NCBI GenBank assembly: GCA_021323555.1
Contig: JAJONP010000031.1
Location: 1-15,648 of the forward strand
DNA length: 15,648 bases
From: Gammaproteobacteria bacterium
Lineage (GTDB): Bacteria; Pseudomonadota; Gammaproteobacteria; DSM-16500
Direction: 5' to 3'
A program made the position numbers and the translations under genes. Below, one piece after another: positions 8,436 through 15,648 of this stretch (its first letter is position 1; the number at the start of each line of letters is the position of its first letter). Below the pieces are notes generated by a model. It saw only the letters and a list, made by a program, of their open reading frames with translations, was not told the origin of the DNA and did not search any database.

Positions 8436-9107
8436 TCATTTTGACTTTAAGAAAGTGATTCGATCATGGTTGATATCACTATAATCAGCCAGTATCATTT
8501 CGCAAGGCCTCTGAGAAAATAATTGAAGTAATCGGTTATGGGGTGGATAAGGATGTCCAATTTTTATTGAAAAAAATTTATTTAACCATGTTCTTAACCA
8601 AATTGAGGGACCCTTTTGATAAATCGCTGCTGAAGCATGCTGGGTACTAATATATCCTATGCCGCCAGGCTTGGTGAGTGCATATACAGTCTTTGCAAAT
8701 CCACTATCAGAAAATCCATAATACCAGCAAACTCGGTTAAAAACGAGATCAAACTGTTCTTGTAGAATACCATAAGCATGATCCATATAGCCCATTACAA
8801 ACCTTATATTAACGGAATGTTCTTGTGATTTAGCTATAGCAAAATTGGCATAGTTCCGAGAAACATCATACCATGTAACTTGTGCGCCTCGTTTTGCAAA
8901 CGCAATGGAATACTGTCCACCGCCACCCCCCAAATCCAATATCCGCTTTCCTGCTAAACCCCCCGTCCATTTTTCTAGATGCTCCATTAAATTTATATCT
9001 ACGTCTGTAGACCACTGTTTCTTTGCATAAGCATTGGCATAATCAATATCAATAGGATCCCATCCCTTTTTAGGACAATGAAAGCAGGCATGTAGTTGAT
9101 TTATCAT
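8436..9107 (-). CDS. Class I SAM-dependent methyltransferase
   Basis: Predicted soluble methyltransferase of 223 residues. The SAM-binding loop is ILDLGGGGGQYSI (56-68), followed by the acidic residue Asp81 at the end of strand 2 (VTWYDVS) and the post-IV segment FDLVFNRVCWYY (119-130). The N-terminus carries a lone CFHC pair (8-11) whose role is unknown. The acceptor cannot be read from sequence; the position in front of the polymerase suggests O- or N-methylation of a sugar or of the nonreducing end of the glycan. The start at 9107 is chosen because AGGAG lies ten bases upstream. The frame stays open to a TTG at 9221, but that would run through the divergent promoter region. It forms a two-gene unit with the polymerase. 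Confidence 0.82.
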   Translation of the reverse strand: MINQLHACFHCPKKGWDPIDIDYANAYAKKQWSTDVDINLMEHLEKWTGGLAGKRILDLGGGGGQYSIAFAKRGAQVTWYDVSRNYANFAIAKSQEHSVNIRFVMGYMDHAYGILQEQFDLVFNRVCWYYGFSDSGFAKTVYALTKPGGIGYISTQHASAAIYQKGPSIWLRTWLNKFFSIKIGHPYPPHNRLLQLFSQRPCEMILADYSDINHDRITFLKSK

Positions 9108-9240
9108 GCGAATAAAACTCCTAATATAAAATAGCAAGACAATCCCTATAAATCTATAGGAAAAAGTATAAACTGTACATAGAGAACAAATTTTGTTAGC
9201 ATCCTCTCTCTCTTGAAGCAACAGTTAGGCTAAAAATACA
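9108..9240. promoter_or_regulatory. Divergent intergenic control region with two dyads
   Basis: This 133-base region must carry start signals for both the minus-strand methyltransferase-polymerase unit and the plus-strand epimerase operon. It contains a perfect inverted repeat CCTATA-AATC-TATAGG (9145-9160) and an odd palindrome AACAAA-T-TTTGTT (9185-9197), plus five CT units at 9204-9213. A TATACT hexamer on the minus strand could be a -10 element, but no acceptable -35 sits at 16-18 bases from it. Operator function is inferred from symmetry and position alone. Confidence 0.4.
9118..9122 (-). promoter_or_regulatory. Ribosome binding site fixing the methyltransferase start
   Basis: AGGAG on the minus strand stands ten bases before the ATG at 9107, slightly long spacing but the only good match. 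It supports the 223-residue form over a longer TTG-initiated reading. Confidence 0.6.
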
Positions 9241-10251
9241 ATGATGAATATATGTGTTACCGGCTCAGCGGGTTTTATTGGTTCAGCCCTTGTGGTACGC
9301 CTGCTTGAAAGAGGTAATCATGTTTTTGGTATTGATAACCATAACAATTATTACGATCCCACTCTTAAAGAAGCTCGGATAGCCCGTTATATTAATCATC
9401 CTCATTATAAACATTATCGTGTTGATTTGGCTGACGGTGAGGCTATTAATCGTCTGTTCCATACTCATAAACCTGATCATGTTGTTAATCTGGCAGCTCA
9501 GGCGGGTGTGCGCTATTCTATCGAAAATCCACTGACTTATATCAACAGCAACATTGTCGGCTTTGCGCATATTCTGGAAGCTTGCCGCCATCATGCTATC
9601 CAACATCTGGTGTATGCGAGCAGTTCCAGTGTTTATGGAGGTAACGCAACATTACCCTTTTCCATTCACCAAAATGTAGATCATCCCTTAAGCTTATATG
9701 CTGCGACCAAGAAATCCAATGAGCTGATGGCCCATACTTACAGTTCCCTTTACCACTTACCCACAACAGGATTACGATTTTTCACAGTTTACGGCCCGTG
9801 GGGAAGGCCTGATATGGCTTTATTCAAATTTACAAAAGCTATACTGTCGGGTGAGCCTATTCAGGTATTCAACAACGGCCATCATCGGCGCGATTTTACT
9901 TACATCGATGATATTATTGAAGGCATTATCCGCGTATTAGATAAACCCGCCACAGGAGATCCTGATTGGGATAGTAAACAACCTGATCCAGGCTCAAGTT
10001 CTGCCCCTTGGCGAATTTATAATATTGGGAATAATAATCCTGTCAACCTGATGGATTACATTGAGACACTCGAACAAATGCTTGGCAAAAAAACTAAAAA
10101 ACAGTTATTGCCTCTTCAAGTAGGAGATGTTCCTGATACCTGTGCTGATATAAGCGATCTTATTCTTCAATTTAATTATAAGCCTAGAACAAGTGTATAT
10201 GAAGGTATAAAATATTTTGTTGAGTGGTATCGCCATTATTTTAAAGTATAA
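9241..10251 (+). CDS. UDP-glucuronate 4-epimerase (NAD-dependent SDR)
   Basis: Extended short-chain dehydrogenase, 336 residues, interconverting UDP-glucuronate and UDP-galacturonate in the cytosol with bound NAD. It shows the nucleotide motif GSAGFIG (8-14), the catalytic serine region SSSSVYG (127-133), and YAATKK with Tyr153 and Lys157. Stretches typical of the GlcA epimerase group are AAQAGVRYSIENP (85-97), RFFTVYGPWGRPDMA (179-193) and RRDFTYIDDI (216-225); these differ from GalE and from WbpP/TviC. It therefore acts directly on the product of the ugd gene at 5782-7125. Two ATG codons (9241, 9244) are adjacent; AGG lies about 11 bases before the first. It heads the four-gene plus-strand operon, with the deacetylase-like gene 12 bases downstream. 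Confidence 0.93.
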   Translation: MMNICVTGSAGFIGSALVVRLLERGNHVFGIDNHNNYYDPTLKEARIARYINHPHYKHYRVDLADGEAINRLFHTHKPDHVVNLAAQAGVRYSIENPLTYINSNIVGFAHILEACRHHAIQHLVYASSSSVYGGNATLPFSIHQNVDHPLSLYAATKKSNELMAHTYSSLYHLPTTGLRFFTVYGPWGRPDMALFKFTKAILSGEPIQVFNNGHHRRDFTYIDDIIEGIIRVLDKPATGDPDWDSKQPDPGSSSAPWRIYNIGNNNPVNLMDYIETLEQMLGKKTKKQLLPLQVGDVPDTCADISDLILQFNYKPRTSVYEGIKYFVEWYRHYFKV

Positions 10252-10263
10252 CAGGAAAACAGG

Positions 10264-11022
10264 ATGGCTTCACAATATTTAATACGATTTGATGATATTT
10301 GTCCCACGATGAATTGGGATATTTGGAAATGTGTTGAATCTATCCTGGATCAATACCATATCAAACCGGTTCTGGCGATCGTACCTGATAATCGCGATCC
10401 TCATTTGAAAGTATCTGCTGGACACTCCGATTTTTGGTCATGCATCAGAAAGTGGCAAACTAAAGGGTGGACAATTGGCTTGCATGGTTATCAACATCAA
10501 TATGTCACAACAAACTCTGGTATTATAGGTTTAAATCGTCGCAGTGAGTTTGCTGGTTTATCCGAAAAAGAACAAGCTGATAAGCTGGATAAAGCCCTCG
10601 CTATTTTTCGTAATGAAAAAGTATCCCCTACTGTTTGGATAGCCCCGGCGCATTCTTTTGACAAAATTACTATTAAATTACTTGTTGAACGCGGAATCTC
10701 TATTATTCACGATGGTTATTTTAGGCGTCCTGTGTATCACTTGAATAGTTATTGGATACCACAGCAACTATGGAAGTTTAGAACTTTCAGATCAGGGACT
10801 TGGACGATCTGCTACCATCCTAACTCATGGGATGAGATGGCTCTGGAGAAGTTTAAAAAAGATATTATCACCTATCATGCCAATATCACCACTATAAAGG
10901 ATATTCTTAAAAATCCCATTTCTAAAATTGGAATCAGGGATAAGTTATTTAGTTTCTTTTGGCTGCATTCAATCCGGCTTAAGCGGATATTATCTTCTTT
11001 ATATCGCGGTTATAAGAAATGA
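10264..11022 (+). CDS. DUF2334-type polysaccharide deacetylase-like protein
   Basis: Protein of 252 residues resembling the DUF2334 branch of the NodB-like carbohydrate esterase fold. Candidate metal-binding and catalytic residues are Asp10/Asp11 in RFDDICP, His74 and His78 in LHGYQH, His130 in APAHSFD and His185 in CYHPNSWD. No signal peptide or N-terminal membrane segment is visible, so it should act in the cytosol. The C-terminal 25 residues are basic and amphipathic (RDKLFSFFWLHSIRLKRILS), which could tether it to the membrane. Likely role, by inference, is removal of an N-acetyl group from a sugar on a lipid-linked intermediate or a nucleotide sugar. It overlaps the following glycosyltransferase by four bases (ATGA), so the two are coupled. 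Fold assignment is fairly secure, activity unproven. Confidence 0.78.
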   Translation: MASQYLIRFDDICPTMNWDIWKCVESILDQYHIKPVLAIVPDNRDPHLKVSAGHSDFWSCIRKWQTKGWTIGLHGYQHQYVTTNSGIIGLNRRSEFAGLSEKEQADKLDKALAIFRNEKVSPTVWIAPAHSFDKITIKLLVERGISIIHDGYFRRPVYHLNSYWIPQQLWKFRTFRSGTWTICYHPNSWDEMALEKFKKDIITYHANITTIKDILKNPISKIGIRDKLFSFFWLHSIRLKRILSSLYRGYKK

Positions 11023-12161
11023 AAAAGATAATGTTTATCATTAATGACCTGGATACAGGTGGAGCAGAAATTGCTTTGCTTAAGTTATTACAGCACATTG
11101 ATCGAAACATTTTTGTACCATACGTTGTTTCGTTAACTACTGCGGGTAAAATAGCCGATCAAATACATCTACTAGGCATCTCCATTTTACCGTTAGGGTT
11201 AAAACGTTTTTTCCCCAACCCATTTTGCTTAATAAAATTATTTCGATATATTAAAGTCATTAAGCCAGATCTTGTCCACACCTGGATGTATCATTCTGAC
11301 TTGCTGGGAGGAATTGTAGCTACGCTGTCTGGAACACCCCGGATCTGCTGGTGCTTGCGCCACAGTGATTTATCTTTGAAAAAAAATAAATACAAAACCT
11401 TTTTTGTCATCAAACTCTGTGCGCTGCTGTCTTATAGAATTCCAGCAGCTATTGTTTCATGCTCTCATAAAGCCAAAGATGCTCATATAAAAAAAGGTTA
11501 CTGCTCAAGCAAGATACACGTTATTCCTAACGGCTTCGATCCCGATTATTTTACCCCTAATTTACAGGCTTATTCTGAAATGAGACGGCAATTAAATTTA
11601 GATCAAGACACCCTAGTAGTGGGTTTAATCGCTCGTTATCATCCTGTAAAAAATCACGCTGGCTTTATTGAAGCAGCAAAAAAAATACATCATCACCTGC
11701 CAAAGGTACACTTTTTAGTGGCAGGAACAAATTGCGATAAAAATAATTCAATGTTATTAAAAATGATAAAAGAAACTCATTTAACAGATTATATCCATTT
11801 ATTAGGGGAATATAAAAATATTCCTCATTTAATGGCGGCCCTGGATGTTTTAGCTTTGGCTTCATTCACAGAGGCCTTTCCCAATGTCTTAGGTGAAGCA
11901 ATGGCTTGCCGAGTGCCTTGTGTTACCACAGACGTAGGAGATGCTGCTAAAATCGTTGGAGAAAGTGGTTACATTGTAAAACCTGGTGATATGGATGATT
12001 TGGCAGATAAATTAGTTAAAATGCTTTCGCTTTCTCAAGCCGAACGGAGAAAAACAGGAGAAGTGGGGAGAGAGCGTATTATCAAGTATTATCATGTTCA
12101 TAACATCGCTAAACAATACGAAAATCTATATTTTTCTATCCTACACACTAAACAATCGTAA
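11019..12161 (+). CDS. Glycosyltransferase family 4 (GT-B)
   Basis: Retaining GT-B glycosyltransferase, 380 residues, expected to add a sugar from a nucleotide donor to a lipid-linked glycan at the cytosolic membrane face. The N-terminal domain carries the GGAE loop (14-17, in LDTGGAEIAL) and HTWMYHSD (87-94). The C-terminal GT1/GT4 domain begins at HVIPNGFD (167-174), with GLIARYHPVKNH (202-213) and the donor-site EX7E motif TEAFPNVLGE (Glu285 and Glu293). Length is normal. The ATG overlaps the deacetylase-like gene's stop. Donor and acceptor sugars cannot be told from sequence. A second GT4 gene follows after about 20 bases. Confidence 0.92.
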   Translation: MKKIMFIINDLDTGGAEIALLKLLQHIDRNIFVPYVVSLTTAGKIADQIHLLGISILPLGLKRFFPNPFCLIKLFRYIKVIKPDLVHTWMYHSDLLGGIVATLSGTPRICWCLRHSDLSLKKNKYKTFFVIKLCALLSYRIPAAIVSCSHKAKDAHIKKGYCSSKIHVIPNGFDPDYFTPNLQAYSEMRRQLNLDQDTLVVGLIARYHPVKNHAGFIEAAKKIHHHLPKVHFLVAGTNCDKNNSMLLKMIKETHLTDYIHLLGEYKNIPHLMAALDVLALASFTEAFPNVLGEAMACRVPCVTTDVGDAAKIVGESGYIVKPGDMDDLADKLVKMLSLSQAERRKTGEVGRERIIKYYHVHNIAKQYENLYFSILHTKQS

Positions 12162-12180
12162 ATACTTATAAAGAGGTTTT

Positions 12181-13317
12181 TTGTTGAGAAAGCTATTATT
12201 CATTGTAAATGCTGATTGGGCATTTCTATCGCACAGATTACCTATTGCAGAATCAGCTATTGAAAATGGGTATGAAGTGCATATCATAACACCTATCACA
12301 CGTTCGCCAGAAATTTTCTCTTCATCAGGTCTAATTGTGCATCCCTTGTATTTAAACAGAAAAAGTTTTAATCCCTTTTCAAATTTTAAATCATTTTTAC
12401 AAATGTATAGCTTAATAAAAAGAATAGATCCCGACATTCTACATGTAGTGACAATTAAACCTATATTATTGGGAGGCATTGCGGCGCGTTTATTACAGGT
12501 TCCTGGTTTGGTTATTGCCATATCCGGGCTTGGCTTTGTTTACATTTCAAAAAATTTTTTCTCGAAAATTATTCGAAAATTTATTACTTTATTATACAAG
12601 TTTATATTCTCTCATCCCAATATCCATGTTATATTTCAAAATAAAGATGATCTAACACTCATAACGAAAATTACAAAATTATCTCTTAAAAAAACCTCTT
12701 TAATACCTGGTTCAGGTGTCTTATTGAAAGATTATCCAGCATGTCCTTTACCGCACAGCGACAAGTATTTGGTGGTAATGGCAGCTAGATTATTGGTTGA
12801 TAAAGGAGTGCGAGAGTTTGCCAATGCTGCGAGACAATTACATGATGCAGGTTATCAACCTCGGTTTATTCTGGTTGGTGATTACGACCCTGGCAATCCC
12901 GCTAATATCTCAAAAAAAGAAGTGGAACAGTGGGTATCAGAAGGTATCCTTGAATACTGGGGTTATCAAAATGATATACCAAGTCTGCTAGCTAGATCGT
13001 ATATGGTGGTGTTGCCCTCATACCGTGAAGGCTTACCCAAAATATTAATAGAAGCGGCCGCTTGTGCCAGGGCAGTTATTACTACCGATGTTCCAGGTTG
13101 CCGAGAAGCCATTGATCCTAATATAACAGGTATCTTGGTACCTCCCCGCGATAGCTATACGCTAGCGCTAGCTATTAAACAATTACTGGATGATCATAGC
13201 TTATGCGAAAAAATGGGTTTAGCTGGTCGTAAACGTGCTGAAACTTGTTTTGATATCAAACAAGTCATAGGAAAACATATTGCCATTTATGCGGCCTTAG
13301 CCCAACAATCTATTTAA
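12181..13317 (+). CDS. Glycosyltransferase family 4 (PglA-like GT-B)
   Basis: Second GT4 enzyme, about 378 residues. N-terminal residues FLSHRLPIAESA (15-26) and HVVTIKP (88-94) are typical of the group that includes PglA-like N-acetylhexosaminyl transferases. The C-terminal domain has IPGSGV (175-180), AARLLVDKGV (201-210) and EX7E in YREGLPKILIEA (Glu283 and Glu291), then TTDVPGCREAI. No ATG is available: two tandem TTG codons (12181, 12184) follow a GAGG box at 12173-12176. The second gives the better seven-base spacing; numbering here is from the first. The 5' half is locally extremely AT-rich compared with the left of the window. It is the last gene of the plus-strand operon and converges on the flippase gene with seven bases between stop codons. 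Specific linkage unknown. Confidence 0.9.
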   Translation: MLRKLLFIVNADWAFLSHRLPIAESAIENGYEVHIITPITRSPEIFSSSGLIVHPLYLNRKSFNPFSNFKSFLQMYSLIKRIDPDILHVVTIKPILLGGIAARLLQVPGLVIAISGLGFVYISKNFFSKIIRKFITLLYKFIFSHPNIHVIFQNKDDLTLITKITKLSLKKTSLIPGSGVLLKDYPACPLPHSDKYLVVMAARLLVDKGVREFANAARQLHDAGYQPRFILVGDYDPGNPANISKKEVEQWVSEGILEYWGYQNDIPSLLARSYMVVLPSYREGLPKILIEAAACARAVITTDVPGCREAIDPNITGILVPPRDSYTLALAIKQLLDDHSLCEKMGLAGRKRAETCFDIKQVIGKHIAIYAALAQQSI

Positions 13318-13324
13318 GTGAAAG

Positions 13325-14821
13325 TTACCGTAAAATTAGCTTGCGTATGGTTTTTCTAAACAATAACTTTTCTGGGCCAGGATAAAAAATTCCTGCCAAA
13401 GTTGATAGAGAGAAAATAGCTAAAAAGCAAATTATCACTACTATAAGCGTACTATGTACCCCAGTGATTAACAATTTAACACTACCAAAAGCAAGCGCTT
13501 GTGTTACTAACAGCCATATACTCCACTTAGCATGTGCTTGCCACGAGATTAAGTAACCTAATTTTTGTAAACTATAGAGGCTAGTAAGTATCATAACCCA
13601 ATAACTGATTGATGTGGCCAACGCTATACCCAAAAGTCCCCATTTTAAAAAAAATAAGAATAGCGTATTCAACAGGGTATTAACAATTAATCCTAATATA
13701 TGCCGCTGAACTATTAAACGGAGCTTTTTTTCTACCTGAAAGATTTGGTCTAAGGGTCCAATCAAAAACAGCGGTATTAACATCCATGCGTAAGCCATAA
13801 CACCCACGGCAACGCTATGTACATCTTGAATAGTAAAAACACCGCGTTCTAATGCAAAGCTCACTATCGCTTGATTGGCGAGAAGCATGAAACATGTAGT
13901 ACACACTCCCAGAAATATGGACATTGAAATTAAATTATCTAATTTTTGAGAACGTTCTCCAAGCGTTTTGTGTTCTGAAACAACTGTAATAAAAGAGCCT
14001 GATAAATAAATCAACGCTGGAGGCAAGCCAGCTAATGTCATCGCATAAGCAAGCGCTGATATAGACCCTTCTGGCAGAAAAGAAACGAATATTCTATCAA
14101 TAAGCACATAAAAATATTGAGCTCCTTGTAGCAATAGAAGCTCTGGAACAATTTGTAGAGAACATCTAATAGCTGGCGATAATGGATTCGCAAGCGGATA
14201 AATGAATTTCCAGGTTTTAATCAATAGATAAAAAAACGCAAGTAAGACACCTACACTAAATGACCATAATAGAACTTTTGCTTGATTTCTAAAAAAAGCT
14301 ACGCAGACTAATACAAAAAATGCCGTAATAAAGTCAGCTTGGTAAAAAGGTGAGAATTGCCGCCACGAACGCAATATTGCCCCTAATAAGCGCAATGGAA
14401 TATAAAAAAAGATGACAGGCAATAGCCAAGAAATAGCATTAGACAGTAGTTGCTTTCTCTGGAGATCGAATCCAATAGCCATATAAGACAATACATCCTT
14501 AAAAAAATAGAGTAAAATGGTTAAAATTAATGAAAAAATTAGTGTTAATGTAAAAAACCCGCGGGAAATTTCTAAAAAATCACCCATTCGCTTTTCTTGT
14601 AAAGCCTTGACTAAATCAGGCACTACTATAACATCAGCTATACCTGCCCATGAAAAAACAAATGTGCCCAATAAAGCTACTGCCATATAGAAAATATCAA
14701 GTTGAGTACTTAGACCAACCACGGCGGCGATAATGATATGTTTTCCAAAACCTGCAAGCCGATTCAGGCTGTTCCACAAAAGAGCGGATTTAAGCGATTT
14801 TAAGAAGGTTTCATTTTGCAT
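13325..14821 (-). CDS. MurJ/MviN-like lipid-linked oligosaccharide flippase (Wzx role)
   Basis: Inner-membrane protein of 498 residues with about 12-14 hydrophobic segments. LDIFYMAVAL near residue 41, DRIFVSFLPEGSISALAYA (242-260) and ERGVFT (325-330) resemble the MurJ/MviN branch of the MOP flippase superfamily rather than classical Wzx. Several MurJ-like proteins in polysaccharide loci appear to do the Wzx job of moving lipid-linked repeat units to the periplasmic face; that role here is inferred from the neighbours. The ATG at 14821 is preferred; a TTG at 14839 would add six residues, and neither has a convincing Shine-Dalgarno, so translation may be weak or coupled. It lies 59 bases downstream of the nucleotide-sugar dehydrogenase. 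Confidence 0.85.
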   Translation of the reverse strand: MQNETFLKSLKSALLWNSLNRLAGFGKHIIIAAVVGLSTQLDIFYMAVALLGTFVFSWAGIADVIVVPDLVKALQEKRMGDFLEISRGFFTLTLIFSLILTILLYFFKDVLSYMAIGFDLQRKQLLSNAISWLLPVIFFYIPLRLLGAILRSWRQFSPFYQADFITAFFVLVCVAFFRNQAKVLLWSFSVGVLLAFFYLLIKTWKFIYPLANPLSPAIRCSLQIVPELLLLQGAQYFYVLIDRIFVSFLPEGSISALAYAMTLAGLPPALIYLSGSFITVVSEHKTLGERSQKLDNLISMSIFLGVCTTCFMLLANQAIVSFALERGVFTIQDVHSVAVGVMAYAWMLIPLFLIGPLDQIFQVEKKLRLIVQRHILGLIVNTLLNTLFLFFLKWGLLGIALATSISYWVMILTSLYSLQKLGYLISWQAHAKWSIWLLVTQALAFGSVKLLITGVHSTLIVVIICFLAIFSLSTLAGIFYPGPEKLLFRKTIRKLILR

Positions 14822-14880
14822 GAATTGACAATCTAACAAGTAATATACGGTACCACTTTATAATAAATTTCTCTTCCAAT

Positions 14881-15648
14881 TTATAACCTCAGATCAGATT
14901 CTTCTGCTTTCAAAATATATTTAAGATCGTATAATATACTGACAGGTTTACCAAGCGCTCTTATCTCTTTAGCAGACATTTCTTTGAAATAACGATGAGC
15001 AACAGCAATAATAATGGCATCGTAGGCTTTCGGTTCCAATGCAATAATTGGGGTAATACCATATAATTCTTGCGCTTCTTGATGATTGATCCAAGGATCA
15101 AAAACATCAACATCGCAATTGTAATCTTTCAACTCTGTAACAATATCTATTACCCGCGTATTGCGCAAATCGGGGCAATTTTCTTTAAAAGCAAGCCCCA
15201 TTATTAACACTTTGGAATCATTAACTTGTATACGGCGCTTTACCATAGCTTTTATCAGTTGTGATACCACATACACACCCATGCTATCATTTAAACGGCG
15301 GCCCGCCAGAATGACTTCCGGGTGATAGCCAATTTCCTGTGCTTTGTGAGTAAGGTAATAGGGATCAACACCTATACAGTGTCCACCTACCAACCCGGGC
15401 CAGAAGGGTAAAAAATTCCACTTGGTGCCAGAAGCTTTAAGTACGGCCTCCGTATCAATATCCATTTTGTTAAAGATAATGGCTAATTCGTTAATTAATG
15501 CAATATTAAGATCTCGTTGTGTGTTTTCAATGACTTTTGCAGCTTCGGCTACTTTGATATTCTCAACCTTATAAGTACCTGCCACAATAACTTCGTTATA
15601 TAGAGCATCAATCAGGTTAGCAATTTCTGGCGTAGAACCAGAGGTTAT
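14881..15648 (-). CDS. Nucleotide-sugar dehydrogenase, WbpA/TviB type (5' end outside window)
   Basis: C-terminal 255 residues of an NAD-dependent UDP-sugar 6-dehydrogenase; the frame is open to the right edge, so the GTG at 15585 is internal. It reads through SGSTPE, then [15 protein letters not shown] with the conserved lysines, and the active-site segment [13 protein letters not shown] with nucleophile Cys91 of the fragment. The C-terminal UDP-binding domain begins around [15 protein letters not shown]. The [16 protein letters not shown] form and the SGSTPE loop place it with the UDP-N-acetylhexosamine dehydrogenases (WbpA, TviB, WecC-like) rather than with UDP-glucose dehydrogenase, so it is not a copy of ugd at 5782-7125. 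The likely product is UDP-GlcNAcA or UDP-GalNAcA. The flippase gene follows 59 bases downstream. Confidence 0.92.
   Translation of the reverse strand: MTSGSTPEIANLIDALYNEVIVAGTYKVENIKVAEAAKVIENTQRDLNIALINELAIIFNKMDIDTEAVLKASGTKWNFLPFWPGLVGGHCIGVDPYYLTHKAQEIGYHPEVILAGRRLNDSMGVYVVSQLIKAMVKRRIQVNDSKVLIMGLAFKENCPDLRNTRVIDIVTELKDYNCDVDVFDPWINHQEAQELYGITPIIALEPKAYDAIIIAVAHRYFKEMSAKEIRALGKPVSILYDLKYILKAEESDLRL

Noticed and set aside
9108..9221. 38-residue hydrophobic N-terminal extension of the methyltransferase from a TTG
   Set aside because: It would fill the divergent promoter region, lacks a good start signal, and AGGAG precedes the internal ATG at 9107.
9283..9606. 107-codon minus-strand open frame inside the epimerase gene
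   Set aside because: It is an opposite-strand shadow of a gene with intact epimerase motifs.
12141..12521. 126-codon minus-strand open frame antisense to the second GT4
   Set aside because: It overlaps a well-supported glycosyltransferase and has no family features.
1..15648. Mobile elements, CRISPR array, tRNA or rRNA genes, toxin-antitoxin or phage-defence genes
   Set aside because: No transposase or integrase motifs, no regularly spaced repeats, and no tRNA cloverleaf-like stretch were seen; gaps between genes are too short to hide them.

Overview
The window looks like a chromosomal segment of a gammaproteobacterium, plausibly of the Legionellales (Coxiella/Legionella relatives). This is an inference from three things: the tkt-gap gene pair, the overall protein flavour, and moderately AT-rich DNA with compact operons. 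No rRNA, tRNA, CRISPR array, transposase or integrase is visible, and no gene-free stretch exceeds about 180 bases. Fifteen protein-level calls are supported. Thirteen are complete genes, and two are cut by the window edges (tkt at the left, a nucleotide-sugar dehydrogenase at the right).

Region 1 (1-1789, + strand) is central carbon metabolism: the C-terminal part of transketolase followed 16 bases later by glyceraldehyde-3-phosphate dehydrogenase. The phosphoglycerate kinase gene that often follows is not there. Instead gap converges, with only 11 bases between stop codons, on a minus-strand operon.

Region 2 (1801-7125, - strand) reads ugd > galU > acetolactate-synthase-like ThDP enzyme > aldehyde dehydrogenase. 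GalU and Ugd make UDP-glucose and then UDP-glucuronate. Why a pyruvate carboligase and an aldehyde dehydrogenase are cotranscribed with them is the main puzzle of the window. A hairpin repeat lies between the last two genes, and degenerate relatives lie upstream of ugd. A reasonable sigma70-like promoter precedes ugd.

Region 3 (7304-15648) is a surface-polysaccharide locus in alternating blocks. It holds a minus-strand pair (methyltransferase > EpsG-type Wzy polymerase), a divergent plus-strand operon (UDP-glucuronate 4-epimerase > DUF2334 deacetylase-like protein > two GT4 glycosyltransferases), and a convergent minus-strand pair (WbpA/TviB-type nucleotide-sugar dehydrogenase > MurJ/MviN-like flippase).

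Taken together, glucose-1-phosphate can be converted to UDP-Glc, UDP-GlcA and UDP-GalA. A second uronic acid, probably a HexNAcA, can be made by the right-edge dehydrogenase. Glycosyltransferases would assemble the repeat unit on a lipid carrier, and the deacetylase-like and methyltransferase proteins could decorate it. The MurJ-like protein and the EpsG-like protein would flip and polymerise it. The predicted product is an acidic O-antigen or capsule made by a Wzx/Wzy-type route. The initiating sugar-phosphate transferase and chain-length regulator are not in the window.
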